Notes: generated by a model from the letters alone, not told the origin. Shown: positions 17,518-27,859, counted from the first letter of the stretch. The stretch is 59,746 bases of DNA from JBOGUF01 sp050696075 (GCA_050696075.1 JBOGUF010000113.1:1-59746); one strand, 5' to 3'. Program-made: numbers and translations.

Positions 17518-18327
17518 CTACAACACGGCGAGCGACGCGACCGGAACGTCCGTCACGAACATGTGACCGGGGGCATGCGTGATCATCAGCGACGGCCTCG
17601 CCGCCATCGCGATTGCCTGCGGCGTCACGCCGCAGGCCCAAAAAACCGAGATGTCTCCCGGCTCGATCACCGGCGGATCGCCCCAGTCGGGGCGCCCTAA
17701 ATCGTCAATGCCGAGCGCGGCGGGATCGCCAAAATGGATGGGGCCTCCATGAACCGCCGGAAAGCGGGAGGTCACCTGCACCGCGCGGATCACTTGATCG
17801 GCAGGCATGGCGCGCATCGTGACGACCAGCGGTCCCGCGAGCTCCCCGGCCGGCAGGCACGGCCGGTCGGTGCGATACATCGGCACGTTCCGCCCGCGGG
17901 CGAGGTGGCGCACAGGCACGCCGGCCTCGACCAGCGGACCCTCGAAGGAAAAGGAACAACCAAGCAGGAAACCGACCAGATCGTCGGTCCACAGATCGCC
18001 GACCTCCGATCGCTCCTCGACTAGTTCGCCGTTCAGGAATACCCGGTAGCGAGGTAGGTCGGTGCGCAGATCCGCGCCCGGCGCGGTGAGGCGTGGCTCT
18101 GACGATCCCTCGTCGGTGACTTCGAGCAGCGGGCACGGCTTCGGGTTTCGCTGGCAGAGGAGGAGAAAGTCGTAGGCCAGTACTCGAGGGAGCACGACCA
18201 GGTTGGCCTGCGTGTACGCGGCTGCCAGGCCCCCCGTGTGGCCGACGAGCGCCCCGGCGCGCGCCGTGGCCCGCACGTCGGCCGGGCTGGCGTCTGCTCC
18301 GAGTGGTCGCGTCGCTACGACGCCCAT
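17518..18327 (-). CDS. DUF1445 putative hydro-lyase (D-glutamate cyclase-like)
   Basis: The protein has about 269 aa. It shows the DUF1445/UPF0317 pattern: GHTGGLAAAYTQANLVVLP near the N-terminus, FLLGCSFSFEGPLVEAGVP in the middle and SVFWACGVTPQAIAM plus ITHAPGHMFVTD at the end. Members include the D-glutamate cyclase DGLUCY and bacterial hydro-lyases often linked to oxoprolinase or urea carboxylase genes. I chose the ATG at 18327 with a G-rich ribosome site. A GTG at 18366 in the same frame is possible. Its place between peptide and amino acid importers fits a role in amino acid or lactam breakdown. Confidence 0.85.
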   Translation of the reverse strand: MGVVATRPLGADASPADVRATARAGALVGHTGGLAAAYTQANLVVLPRVLAYDFLLLCQRNPKPCPLLEVTDEGSSEPRLTAPGADLRTDLPRYRVFLNGELVEERSEVGDLWTDDLVGFLLGCSFSFEGPLVEAGVPVRHLARGRNVPMYRTDRPCLPAGELAGPLVVTMRAMPADQVIRAVQVTSRFPAVHGGPIHFGDPAALGIDDLGRPDWGDPPVIEPGDISVFWACGVTPQAIAMAARPSLMITHAPGHMFVTDVPVASLAVL

Positions 18328-18444
18328 GATCCCCCCGCCGACACCGCAACCTGAACTGATGGACACCGGAACTTAGCACGCGCGACGCATGCCCGTCAAA
18401 GGACTGTCCGCATCTGACCACCAGATAATTCCCCTGACGCCGGC

Positions 18445-18858
18445 TCAGTCCGGGCGGGCGCCGGCCGGCGCCGGCGGCTTGTCGGCGCGTTCGTGGCGGT
18501 GGTACTCGCCGGTGTAGCTAATCGCGATGCGGATGGCTGGTCGGTCGCCATGCACCTGGATCAAGTGGAAGGTGTTGGCCGGCGCGATGATCCAGTCGCC
18601 GGCGCCGACCTGAATCGGCTCCGCCCTCCCCTCCAGCGTCCAAGTCAGCTCACCTTCATAGATCGACCAGCACTCGTCGACCAAGTGATAGTGCCAGTCG
18701 TTCTGGTGACCGGGCGCCTGGCAGATCACCGTCACGACATATCGGTCGTTCAGTGCCAGCCGTTCGTTCCAAGGCGGCGCGCCATGTCGTGCCTTCATCT
18801 CCTCGATGCCCACTTTCACGCGCTCGGTGCTTAAGCTGGGCGCGACGCCGTCGGTCAT
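18445..18858 (-). CDS. Cupin-domain protein
   Basis: This 137-aa small soluble protein has one cupin barrel. Motif 1 reads HYHLVDECWSIYEGE (two His and one Glu metal ligands) and the second motif is IIAPANTFHLIQVHGD with the third His. The AGGAG ribosome site overlaps the last codons of the upstream dppC-like gene, 6 bp away, so it is co-transcribed with the peptide transporter. Function is unknown: it could be an isomerase, a dioxygenase-like enzyme or a sensor. Confidence 0.88.
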   Translation of the reverse strand: MTDGVAPSLSTERVKVGIEEMKARHGAPPWNERLALNDRYVVTVICQAPGHQNDWHYHLVDECWSIYEGELTWTLEGRAEPIQVGAGDWIIAPANTFHLIQVHGDRPAIRIAISYTGEYHRHERADKPPAPAGARPD

Positions 18859-18864
18859 GCGTGT

Positions 18865-19839
18865 CTACTCCTTCTGTCGCGGGTCCAGCGCGTCCCGCAA
18901 GCCATCCCCGAGCAGGTTGAACGCCAAAACAGTCAGCGTGATCACGATGCCGGGAAAGATCGCGATGTGGGGGTAGGTCCGAATAAAGGCGCGGCCGTCA
19001 GCCAGCATGCCGCCCCACGATGGCGTCGGCGGCTTGACGCCGAGGCCGAGGAAGGAGAGCGCCGATTCGAGGATGATTATGCTGCCGATGTCGAGACTGG
19101 CAATGACGATCAACGGCCCCACGATGTTGGGCAGCACGTGCCGGGTGATGATGCGCCGGTTCGGGACCCCGATCGACCGAGCGGCGACGACGTATTCGCG
19201 CTCACGTAGGCTGAGGACCTCGGCGCGGGAAACGCGGGCATAAGACGCCCATACGGTCGTACCGATGATCAGGACCACCGTCAGCAGATTGCCCCCGAGC
19301 AACGCATTGAGCGTAATCAAGAGCGCCAGCGTCGGAAAGGCCATCAACGTGTCGATGACGCGCGAGAGGGCCATGTCGATCTTGCCGCCGAAGAATCCCG
19401 CGGTCGCCCCGATGGAGACACCGATCGTCAATGCGATCGCCATCGCGCCGATACCGACGATGAGCGCCACCCGCGTCCCGTGAATCAACCGGCTCAGCAC
19501 GTCGCGGCCGATGGAGTCGTTGCCGAGGGGGTACTCCGCCGACGGACTTGCGCCGCGCAGGCGCGTTTCGACCTCGGTCGGCGAGTGCGGGGAAACCAGT
19601 GGGGCGAAGAGGGCGAGCAAGACGAGCAAGCCGACAAAGCAGAGCCCGGCGATGCCAGGCTTGAACCGTTGAAACCGCCGCCACGAGCGCCGCCACTCCG
19701 ACCGCCCGACGACGGCCGCGCCCGCCGCCAGCGGCCGCGAGTCCTCGTCAACCAGCAGAGCGCTGGCAGCCCCGCCGGCGGGCGATCGTGACGGCTCGCG
19801 CGCGTCACCGGATGCGGATGCGTGGGTCGATGTAGGCAT
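18865..19839 (-). CDS. Peptide/nickel-type ABC transporter permease, DppC/OppC family
   Basis: This is a 324-aa membrane protein. A hydrophilic N-terminal tail of about 50 residues is followed by the OppC-type entry segment RFKPGIAGLCFVGLLVLLAL and the LGNDSIGRDVLSRLIHGTRV motif diagnostic of DppC/OppC. The coupling loop is EYVVAARSIGVPNRRIITRH. The annotated start lies 35 bp inside the end of the dppB-like gene. Because conserved sequence begins late, a start further in is possible. No ATPase subunits (DppD/F) are found in the window. Confidence 0.93.
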   Translation of the reverse strand: MPTSTHASASGDAREPSRSPAGGAASALLVDEDSRPLAAGAAVVGRSEWRRSWRRFQRFKPGIAGLCFVGLLVLLALFAPLVSPHSPTEVETRLRGASPSAEYPLGNDSIGRDVLSRLIHGTRVALIVGIGAMAIALTIGVSIGATAGFFGGKIDMALSRVIDTLMAFPTLALLITLNALLGGNLLTVVLIIGTTVWASYARVSRAEVLSLREREYVVAARSIGVPNRRIITRHVLPNIVGPLIVIASLDIGSIIILESALSFLGLGVKPPTPSWGGMLADGRAFIRTYPHIAIFPGIVITLTVLAFNLLGDGLRDALDPRQKE

Positions 19840-20731
19840 AGACCAGATCCGTTACCAAATTGCCAATGACGACCAAGGTCGCCAGGATCAGGACGATCGC
19901 TTGCACGACCTGATAGTCGAGCCGGTCGATCGACGTGAAGAAGAGGAGGCCAACGCCCGGCCACGCGAAGACGGTTTCGACCACGATCGTGCCGCTTAGG
20001 ATAAACGCCACCCGATAGCCGAGAATCGTCACGACCGGGAGCAAGGCGTTGCGAAAGACGTGCCGCACCACGACCACGCTTTCCCGCAGCCCCTTCGCCC
20101 GCGCCGTCGTCACGAAGTCCTGCCGCAGCAGTTCGACCGTCGCCCCACGGCACAAGCGAGCCAGGATCGCCATCTCTTGAAACGCGAGAACGGCCACCGG
20201 CAGGACGTACGACTTCCACGAGGCGGAGCCGTAGGGTGGCAGCCACTCCAAGGTGAGCGCGAAGAGGATGACCAGCATCAAGCCGATCCAGTAGTTCGGC
20301 ATTGCGATCCCGAGTGACGCCCCGACCATACTGCTGTAGTCCAACGCGGAATGCCGCTTGATCGCGGCCAGAATGCCGAGCGGCACGGCCAAGCTCGTCG
20401 AGACGACGAGCGCGATCAGGTTGAGGCGAAGGGTGGCCGGGACCGCGTCCATCAACATGTCGCGCACCGGTGTTCCGGTGCGAATGATCGACGTTCCCAG
20501 GTCGCCGGTGAAGACGTTGCCGAGCCAAGTGAGGTACTGGACGTGCGACGGCTCATCCAGGCCCCACTTCTCCTCGATGCGCGCGCGCTGTTCCGCGGAG
20601 ACACGCGCCTCGCCGACCATGATGTCGACGGGGCTGCCCGGCGCCAGTTGCAGAATGAGGAATGTGGCGATGCTGACCAGGAAGATCACCACGATCCCCT
20701 GCAGCAATCGTTGAACGATGTACCTCAGCAT
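19805..20731 (-). CDS. Peptide/nickel-type ABC transporter permease, DppB/OppB family
   Basis: This 308-aa protein has six membrane segments. The N-terminus LRYIVQRLLQGIVVIFLVS is the standard DppB start. Further motifs are GDLGTSIIRTGTPVRDMLMD and the coupling loop FVTTARAKGLRESVVVVRH. The ATG at 20731 is unusual because it is preceded only by heptad repeats, with no Shine-Dalgarno sequence. Translation may depend on coupling across the folded repeat from the binding-protein gene or be leaderless-like. Confidence 0.94.
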   Translation of the reverse strand: MLRYIVQRLLQGIVVIFLVSIATFLILQLAPGSPVDIMVGEARVSAEQRARIEEKWGLDEPSHVQYLTWLGNVFTGDLGTSIIRTGTPVRDMLMDAVPATLRLNLIALVVSTSLAVPLGILAAIKRHSALDYSSMVGASLGIAMPNYWIGLMLVILFALTLEWLPPYGSASWKSYVLPVAVLAFQEMAILARLCRGATVELLRQDFVTTARAKGLRESVVVVRHVFRNALLPVVTILGYRVAFILSGTIVVETVFAWPGVGLLFFTSIDRLDYQVVQAIVLILATLVVIGNLVTDLVYAYIDPRIRIR

Positions 20732-20819
20732 AGGCGTTAGGCGTTAGGCGTTAGGCATTGGGCGTTAGGAGTCATGTGGTCCTTCCCCTAACGCCTAACG
20801 CCTAGCCTCTAACGCCTAC
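20732..20819. repeat. Inverted pair of heptanucleotide arrays filling the gap between binding protein and dppB
   Basis: The left array has six units of AGGCGTT or close variants (20732-20773). The right array has five units of CGCCTAA or variants (20785-20819), which is the same unit on the other strand. Both keep a strict 7-nt period. Between them is an 11-nt spacer. The right array supplies the stop codon of the binding-protein gene (complement of CTA at 20816-20818). The left array abuts the dppB start codon. A long stem-loop can form in the intercistronic mRNA. Confidence 0.88.
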
Positions 20820-22528
20820 TCCTCAATCCAGAACTGGTAGGCCTTGGTGTAGATCTCGAAACCGCCTTCGGCGGTCTCCGGTAGACCCTTCACCCGCTTG
20901 GCAAAGATGTTGTACCAGTCCCAGTACATCAGCATCAGGAAGGGCACGTCGTCGGCGACGATGGCCTGGATCTCGTTGTAGATCTCCCGGCGGGCCGCTT
21001 CGTCCAACTCGACCAGTCCGGCCGCGAGCAGGTCGTCGACCAGCGGGTTCGAGTACTGCGAGAAGTTGGTCTCGGCGCCCGTGCCGAGCGTGAAGCTGGC
21101 GTCGGGCTCGACGTCGCCATAGGTCCAGTTGAATAGCGAGGCGTCCATCTCGCCCTGCGGCAGTTGCTCGAGGATCGTCGCCACCGGCGCTTCCTCGAGC
21201 TGCATGTCAATTCCGACTTCGCGCAAGTACTGTTGAACGACCTCCGCCTCCGGCCGGCGCACCTGATCGCCGGTGATCGTCGTGCAGACGAACGAAAGCG
21301 TCTCGCCGTCCTTCGCGCGCATATCGCCGTCGAGCACCCACCCAGCTTCGTCCAATAGGGCCGCGGCCCGCTCCGGGTCGTACTCGTACGTCGTCACGTC
21401 GGGGTTATGCCAGGGCGATGCCGGGGAGAGGTTCGAGACGGCGATCGTCGCCGTGCCCTGGAAGATGTCGTCGATCAGGGCCTGGCGGTCGATGGCGTAC
21501 ATCATCGCTTGCCGCACGCGCTTGTCGGACAGCTTCGGATTGGTGTTATTGAGCGGGATGTGATTGAGCCCCAGCGTCGACGTAATGATCGTCGTGAAAT
21601 TCTCGGTGTCCTCCGCGAGCCGGATGTTGTCCTCGGTCACCAGTGGCCAGGCCGACGAATCGGCGTCCCCGGTCTCCAATCCGATCGCCCGCTGCGACGG
21701 CTCCGGCACGACGTCTAGTCGGAACTCAGCCAGGTTCGGCGCTCCGCGGAAGTGTTCCGGGAACGCTTCCATCAAGGTCGACGCCGCCGCGTTCCACTCG
21801 ACCAGGCGGAAGGGGCCGGTCCCGATCGGATCACCCTTGTAGGCATCCTCGCCGACTGCCTGATGGTGCGTTGAGCTGGGGATGAACATGCTTGCGACGC
21901 GGTCGAAGAACGCGGCGTCCGTACTCTTCATGTTCACGACGACCGTGTACTCGTCCGGCGTTTCAACTGATTCAACCGACGAGAACTCTGACCCGAGGAT
22001 GGTTGCGTTGTCCGGGTTCAGGTGGAAGTCGTAGTAGTATTTGACGTCGGCGGAAGTGAATTCCTCGCCGTTGTGGAACAGGACGCCCTGGCGCAGCGTG
22101 AAGGTGTACTGAAGACCGTCGGCGCTCATCTCCGGCATCGCCTCGGCCAGGACCGGCTGCCACTCGAGATTCTCATCGCGCTCCAGCAGTGCGTTGTGGA
22201 TCTGGGTGATGGCGGTCCAGGGAACCGACGCGCCCGCGTTGTCCGGGCTCAGGCTATCGACCTCCTGGTGGCCGGTGACGACGAACGTGCCGCCCTGCAC
22301 CGGCTCCCCTTGCAGTCGCACCGGCATCGAGGCGAACTGATCGGCGGATGCGCCTTTGCCGGGGCAGTCATCGCCTTCGGCCAGCACCGAAGCCGGATTG
22401 ATCCCGGTCAGCATCGCGGCGAGCGCCGGGCCGGAGATGCCGGTCACCGCCGCGCGGCGGAGGAACTCGCGCCGCGTGGCCGGGCTGGCCTTGCGCAGCA
22501 TCTCTTCGATTTCGATCTTACGCGTCAT
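20816..22528 (-). CDS. ABC transporter substrate-binding protein, family 5 (peptide/nickel type), Tat-exported
   Basis: The protein has about 570 aa from the ATG at 22528, which has GAGGAG seven bases upstream. The N-terminus carries a twin-arginine signal (TRREFLRRAAVTGISGPAL). The mature protein has family-5 marks: a GGTFVVTGHQEVDSLSPDNA start, the YTFTLRQGVLFHNGEEFTSA motif and GTGPFRLVEWNAAASTLMEA. The ligand may be an oligopeptide or another solute such as nickel or an opine. It heads the transporter operon and is separated from the permease genes by an inverted heptad array. Confidence 0.93.
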   Translation of the reverse strand: MTRKIEIEEMLRKASPATRREFLRRAAVTGISGPALAAMLTGINPASVLAEGDDCPGKGASADQFASMPVRLQGEPVQGGTFVVTGHQEVDSLSPDNAGASVPWTAITQIHNALLERDENLEWQPVLAEAMPEMSADGLQYTFTLRQGVLFHNGEEFTSADVKYYYDFHLNPDNATILGSEFSSVESVETPDEYTVVVNMKSTDAAFFDRVASMFIPSSTHHQAVGEDAYKGDPIGTGPFRLVEWNAAASTLMEAFPEHFRGAPNLAEFRLDVVPEPSQRAIGLETGDADSSAWPLVTEDNIRLAEDTENFTTIITSTLGLNHIPLNNTNPKLSDKRVRQAMMYAIDRQALIDDIFQGTATIAVSNLSPASPWHNPDVTTYEYDPERAAALLDEAGWVLDGDMRAKDGETLSFVCTTITGDQVRRPEAEVVQQYLREVGIDMQLEEAPVATILEQLPQGEMDASLFNWTYGDVEPDASFTLGTGAETNFSQYSNPLVDDLLAAGLVELDEAARREIYNEIQAIVADDVPFLMLMYWDWYNIFAKRVKGLPETAEGGFEIYTKAYQFWIEE

Positions 22529-22666
22529 TGCAGCCTCCTCAGCGTTTCGACTCCGATGCGTCGAGATCCCCTTGAAGTCGTCCTCTTCACTTCGCCGTCC
22601 GGCGGGCGATGTGGCATTCTGGCACACCAACGGGGTCAGGGCAATGTCCGCCTCAGAACAACGCGG

Positions 22667-22825
22667 TCACTGCTGTCGTCCCACGACTACGACGACTGTG
22701 CCGATGAGCAGAAGCAACAGCGCCAGCCAGGACGGGCCTACGCCGTCTGTCAATGCCGACATGCCGAAGATCAGGATCAGAGCGCCAGCGGCCACGATCC
22801 GCCAGCCGAGGGCACTCGTCCTCAC
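22667..22825 (-). CDS. Small two-helix membrane protein (52 aa)
   Basis: This short frame starts at a GTG with CGGAG 6 nt upstream and encodes 52 residues. Two hydrophobic stretches are separated by a short polar turn (LTDGVGPSW): IVAAGALILIFGMSAL, then LALLLLLIGTVVVVVG, with positive ends on the same side (N-terminal MRTS..WR, C-terminal GRQQ). This favours both ends in the cytoplasm. It begins 28 bp after the ABC-F stop codon, on the same strand, and may be co-transcribed. No homologue is recognised. Confidence 0.6.
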   Translation of the reverse strand: MRTSALGWRIVAAGALILIFGMSALTDGVGPSWLALLLLLIGTVVVVVGRQQ

Positions 22826-22852
22826 GGGTTGCTCCGAGGTGTCATCACGGCC

Positions 22853-24463
<1,611 letters not shown>

Positions 24464-24616
24464 GACTTCCCCGAGGTGGCGATGGCGGCCAGTCACGCGA
24501 TTGCGTGCCAACACCGCACAAGAAGTTGCGCCGAAAAGCGCGATGCGCTCCGGCAAAGTGGGAAGCTGCTAGCCCGCCAACGGACCCCTCCTACGAATCC
24601 AATTCTAGGCTGAAGT

Positions 24617-24640
24617 ATGCCGTAGTCGCCGCTACGGCAT
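24617..24640 (-). terminator. Stem-loop at the stop codon of the acidic protein gene
   Basis: ATGCCGTAG and CTACGGCAT form a perfect 9-bp stem with a 6-nt loop. The stem includes the TAG stop of the gene at 24632-24904. No T-run follows. The likely role is 3'-end formation or protection. Confidence 0.6.
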
Positions 24641-24904
24641 CAACTCGTCGTCCGCGTCGCCGTCGCCCTGGAGGCCGGCTTCGGCTTCGAGCGCCATCAG
24701 CGCGTAGTTGTCAATCTCCTGCTGGATGGCGTCGCGCAGGTTAATCAGATCGACCAGATCAAGTCCGGCGAGGACGGCGTTCTCCTCCGGGTCGCCGTCG
24801 TCGGTGCTGTTCGGCACGACGCGGAACTCGACCTCCATGTCACCGTCGCCGTCCAGCTCGCTGCCTACGGGCGACTCGTCCATGTAGATGTTGTAGGTGT
24901 CCAT
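24632..24904 (-). CDS. Acidic hypothetical protein (90 aa)
   Basis: The ATG at 24904 is preceded by a strong GGGGAGGGG ribosome site. The product is strongly acidic, with DGDGDMEVEF near residue 20, STDDGDPEEN near 35 and a DGDADDEL end. The central part (LAGLDLVDLINLRDAIQQEI) should form a helix. There is no signal peptide, membrane segment or recognised domain. It stands alone between an ABC-F gene and a peptidase gene on the same strand. The gap upstream (24905-25116, about 210 bp) holds nothing else I recognise. Confidence 0.7.
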   Translation of the reverse strand: MDTYNIYMDESPVGSELDGDGDMEVEFRVVPNSTDDGDPEENAVLAGLDLVDLINLRDAIQQEIDNYALMALEAEAGLQGDGDADDELMP

Positions 24905-25116
24905 GCCCCTCCCCATCCTCCACCGATGACGCCCGGATTCGCCGGCTGGTCGGCTGTTTTTCGCGGTGGCAGGGTACCCCGCCCGCGCGCGACGCGCAAG
25001 CGCCACTTCGGCCCAGAAGTTTCGACGTCGGTAAGGGTTTGGCGCTTGACCATCCTACTCCCTTCACCGCGGGATCGGCCCGTGCCCTGCTCCACGCCGC
25101 GATCTGGATGCTAGCG

Positions 25117-26601
25117 CTACATCGGGTCGAGCGGCCAGATCGGGCGGGGAATGCGCCGGTAGTCGAAGCGCGAAAAGTTGACGCTGGTCAGGCCGGGCGT
25201 ATCGACCTCGATGATGCGGCGCGCGATCGGGCCGAAGGAGGAGCGGAAGTGGACAGCCGACTTGAGCGCGATGATTTTGCGTTCGGTCGGTTCGATGCCT
25301 TGGGAGTGGAAAATGGCAAGGTCGATCGGTTGCACCCGGCGCTCGCAGACGATGACCTCGACCGAGTTGCCATACCGACCGTCGCAAACCAGCACGGCCG
25401 TCCGCCCAAGCGTCTCTTTGCGGCCGGCCTGCATCGGCCCCTCGTAGACGAAGTCGCCGTCGGAGAGGGAACGGACTGTGGCGGTGATAGGAATCGGGTA
25501 GCCATGCAGGTCGTCGGTCTTGCCGCCGAGCGTCATTTCCAGGCGAGCGCCCGTTCCTGCCGCAAACGCCGCGTCGACGGCTTCGCGGTCGGCGATCGTG
25601 GCCAAGGCGGCGTTTGGCGCGCCGAGATCGAGTAGGCCCCAGAGGATCGCGGTGCCGTCGCATGGCGAGCCGCCGCCGGGATTGTCCCCCTGGTCGGCGA
25701 GGACGACTGGGCCGCCCACCTCCTCCATCGCCGCGTGGATCGCCTCTTCGACCGGCATCGTCTCCGGCCGAAACTCCTCGCGGCGCGCCCAGATGTCGTC
25801 GGCCAGCGCCTGTGCTTGGTGATGGGCTAGGTCTTTGTCGCCGTCGGTCGTGACGAGGACGCTCTTGCCGACGATCGGGATGTCGGCATAGGCGAAGCCG
25901 AAGTTGACGCCCGCGTTGAGCACGCCGGGCATTGTTTCGATCCGATGCGCATGCGCCATGATCGACTTCGCCGGGTCGGCGCCGGTGAACTGCTTCGGAC
26001 AGGGGGATATCATCGGCAGCTTGACGAAACCTGTCACCGGTCGAAGCTCGCCGCGCGCCATCCTCGCGGCAAGGTGGACCGCCTCTTGGCCGCGCTCGGC
26101 GCTGTCGACATGCGGATACGTATCGTAGGGCAGGAGCACGTTGGCAAAATCGACCATCGCCTGGCTGACGTTGGCGTGCAAGTCCAGCACTGCCACCACT
26201 GGCGCCTCCGGACCGACCGCGTCACGCACCCGACGCAGCGTTGCCGCCTCGCCGTCCTCGGCCCGTTCGGTCACCATCGCGCCATGCAGCGCAAGGACGA
26301 CGGCATCGGGCCGCTGTTCCGCTAGCATGGCCACGAATTCACCCTCGATGGCCTCCACGGCGCGCGCGGTGACGATACCACCGGGGATAGCCCCACCCGA
26401 GACGAGAGGCACGAGCTCAAGACCAGGTGTATCCGCGATCGCCGCGACCGCGCCGCCGATGACGGTGTTTGCCTCACGTTCCTCGTACATCTCCTCGCCC
26501 CGGAGGAGGCGATTGTTGATGAACTCCTCGAGGTCGGTGGGGCGTGGAGCGAAGGTATTCGTCTCGTGCGAGATTCCGGCGACGGCGATCCGGAGTGGCA
26601 T
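25117..26601 (-). CDS. M81-family metallopeptidase, MlrC-like (microcystinase C type)
   Basis: The protein has 494 aa and starts at an ATG behind AGAGGA. The N-terminal DUF1485 half begins RIAVAGISHETNTFAPRPT, with further metal-site motifs VAVLDLHANVS and LPYDTYPHVDSAERG. The C-terminal half contains VLADQGDNPGGGSPCDGTAI, typical of MlrC. These zinc enzymes hydrolyse linear peptides or amides. MlrC was first described for microcystin breakdown, but most homologues act on unknown peptides imported by ABC systems. Two binding-protein genes are divergently encoded next door. A heptad repeat lies just upstream. Confidence 0.93.
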   Translation of the reverse strand: MPLRIAVAGISHETNTFAPRPTDLEEFINNRLLRGEEMYEEREANTVIGGAVAAIADTPGLELVPLVSGGAIPGGIVTARAVEAIEGEFVAMLAEQRPDAVVLALHGAMVTERAEDGEAATLRRVRDAVGPEAPVVAVLDLHANVSQAMVDFANVLLPYDTYPHVDSAERGQEAVHLAARMARGELRPVTGFVKLPMISPCPKQFTGADPAKSIMAHAHRIETMPGVLNAGVNFGFAYADIPIVGKSVLVTTDGDKDLAHHQAQALADDIWARREEFRPETMPVEEAIHAAMEEVGGPVVLADQGDNPGGGSPCDGTAILWGLLDLGAPNAALATIADREAVDAAFAAGTGARLEMTLGGKTDDLHGYPIPITATVRSLSDGDFVYEGPMQAGRKETLGRTAVLVCDGRYGNSVEVIVCERRVQPIDLAIFHSQGIEPTERKIIALKSAVHFRSSFGPIARRIIEVDTPGLTSVNFSRFDYRRIPRPIWPLDPM

Positions 26602-26612
26602 ACGGCATCCTC

Positions 26613-26640
26613 TTTCGGCGTTCGGCGTTCGGCTGGTTGC
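26613..26640. repeat. Short heptanucleotide array upstream of mlrC
   Basis: The units TTTCGGC, GTTCGGC, GTTCGGC and a degenerate fourth (TGGTTGC) run at a strict 7-nt period between the mlrC start and the divergent binding-protein gene. Confidence 0.65.
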
Positions 26641-26722
26641 AAAAGCGCCGGAATGCTAGCATCCAGCGGCCGGAGGGGAAGACCTTTCTCCTCATGCCAT
26701 CGCACCATCAGGATGCCTCCCC

Positions 26723-27859
26723 ATGACATGCCATGACCGCGGAGCAAACCAGCGCCGCCTGACCCGCCGGGCATTGCTGGCGGGCGGCGTCGGAGGCTCG
26801 AGCCTCCTGGCTCCGCGTGACGCGCGGTCGCGGGCGGCGCAACTTGAGGGGTCGCCGGTCGCGTCGCCGGCAGGCGGCGAAGCGCTGCGTTGGCAAGGCC
26901 GCGGTCTGCGAGTCGGCGGTTGGGGCGGCGAGGTGCAAGCGGCGCTGCGGGACGCGATCTTTGACCCGTTTGCCGCGGAGACGGGATGCGACGTGCGGGA
27001 GGTCTTCACCGACTACGATCGCCTCGAATCGGACCCGGCCTACGCGGACGCGTTGGTCGTCGATCCGACCTGGGCCGCGGCCGCGCTCGCCGAAGGACTC
27101 GTCGAGCCGATTCCGGACGATGCCGTCAACCGATCGCTCCTCGGACCGGTTGCGGCGACGGACGGATCCATTCCCGCCTATGCCTATGCGATGGTCAGCG
27201 CCTTCCGCCGCGACGCCGTCATGAGGGTCGAGGCGCCGGTCGACTGGACGGCGTGGTGGAACACCGATCGGTACGCCGCGCGCCGGTCTCTCCCCCGACA
27301 AGCCCTGGGCACGTTTGAGTTCGCGCTGCTAGCCGACGGCGTCCCGCCCGCGGAGCTCTACCCGCTCGATGCGGAGCGCGCGATTAGCAGTCTGGAGCGC
27401 ATCAAGGACCAGGTCGAGGATCGCTGGTGGGACGACGGCCTGCAGCCGATTGCTTGGCTCTCGCGCAACCGGGCAGATTTCGCCGCGGCGTGGCACTATC
27501 GGGTCATCGCGGGCCAACAAGACGGCCGCGACGTCGACTTCGTCTGGAACCAGGGACTACTCATCGCCGACCATTGGGTCGTGCCGCGCGGTGCGCGCAA
27601 CCAGGACGTTGCGCTCGACTTGATTCGCTTTGCGACTTCGCCACCGTCGCAGTCGGCGCTGGCGCGAGCGATCCCGCTGGGACCGATCACGCCCGACGCG
27701 TTCGATCTCCTCGGCCCGGCGGAGTCACGACTGTTACCAACCGCGCCAGAGCATATCGACCAACTGGTTGCGCTTGACCCCGCGTGGTGGGCGGCGAACG
27801 GCACGGCCGTGGGCGAACGGTTCGACGAATGGCGAACAGGGGCCGAAGCGGATGCGTGA
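26723..27859 (+). CDS. Polyamine-type ABC substrate-binding protein, Tat signal
   Basis: The protein has 378 aa. It has a twin-arginine signal (QRRLTRRALLAGGVGGSSLL), but no lipobox Cys follows. The mature region starts LRVGGWGGEVQAALRDAIFD, as in spermidine/putrescine-type binding proteins, and has MVSAFRRDAV and WNQGLLIADHWVVPRGA. It is shorter than usual and clearly paralogous to the next gene: both share the FALLADGV...LYPLD.ERA.SSL.RI block. Its last 8 bases overlap the next gene. No permease or ATPase gene accompanies the pair in the window. Confidence 0.85.
   Translation: MTCHDRGANQRRLTRRALLAGGVGGSSLLAPRDARSRAAQLEGSPVASPAGGEALRWQGRGLRVGGWGGEVQAALRDAIFDPFAAETGCDVREVFTDYDRLESDPAYADALVVDPTWAAAALAEGLVEPIPDDAVNRSLLGPVAATDGSIPAYAYAMVSAFRRDAVMRVEAPVDWTAWWNTDRYAARRSLPRQALGTFEFALLADGVPPAELYPLDAERAISSLERIKDQVEDRWWDDGLQPIAWLSRNRADFAAAWHYRVIAGQQDGRDVDFVWNQGLLIADHWVVPRGARNQDVALDLIRFATSPPSQSALARAIPLGPITPDAFDLLGPAESRLLPTAPEHIDQLVALDPAWWAANGTAVGERFDEWRTGAEADA

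Noticed and set aside
20732..20819. Heptad arrays considered as a small CRISPR array
   Set aside because: Units are 7 nt without unique spacers, and no cas genes are present in the window.
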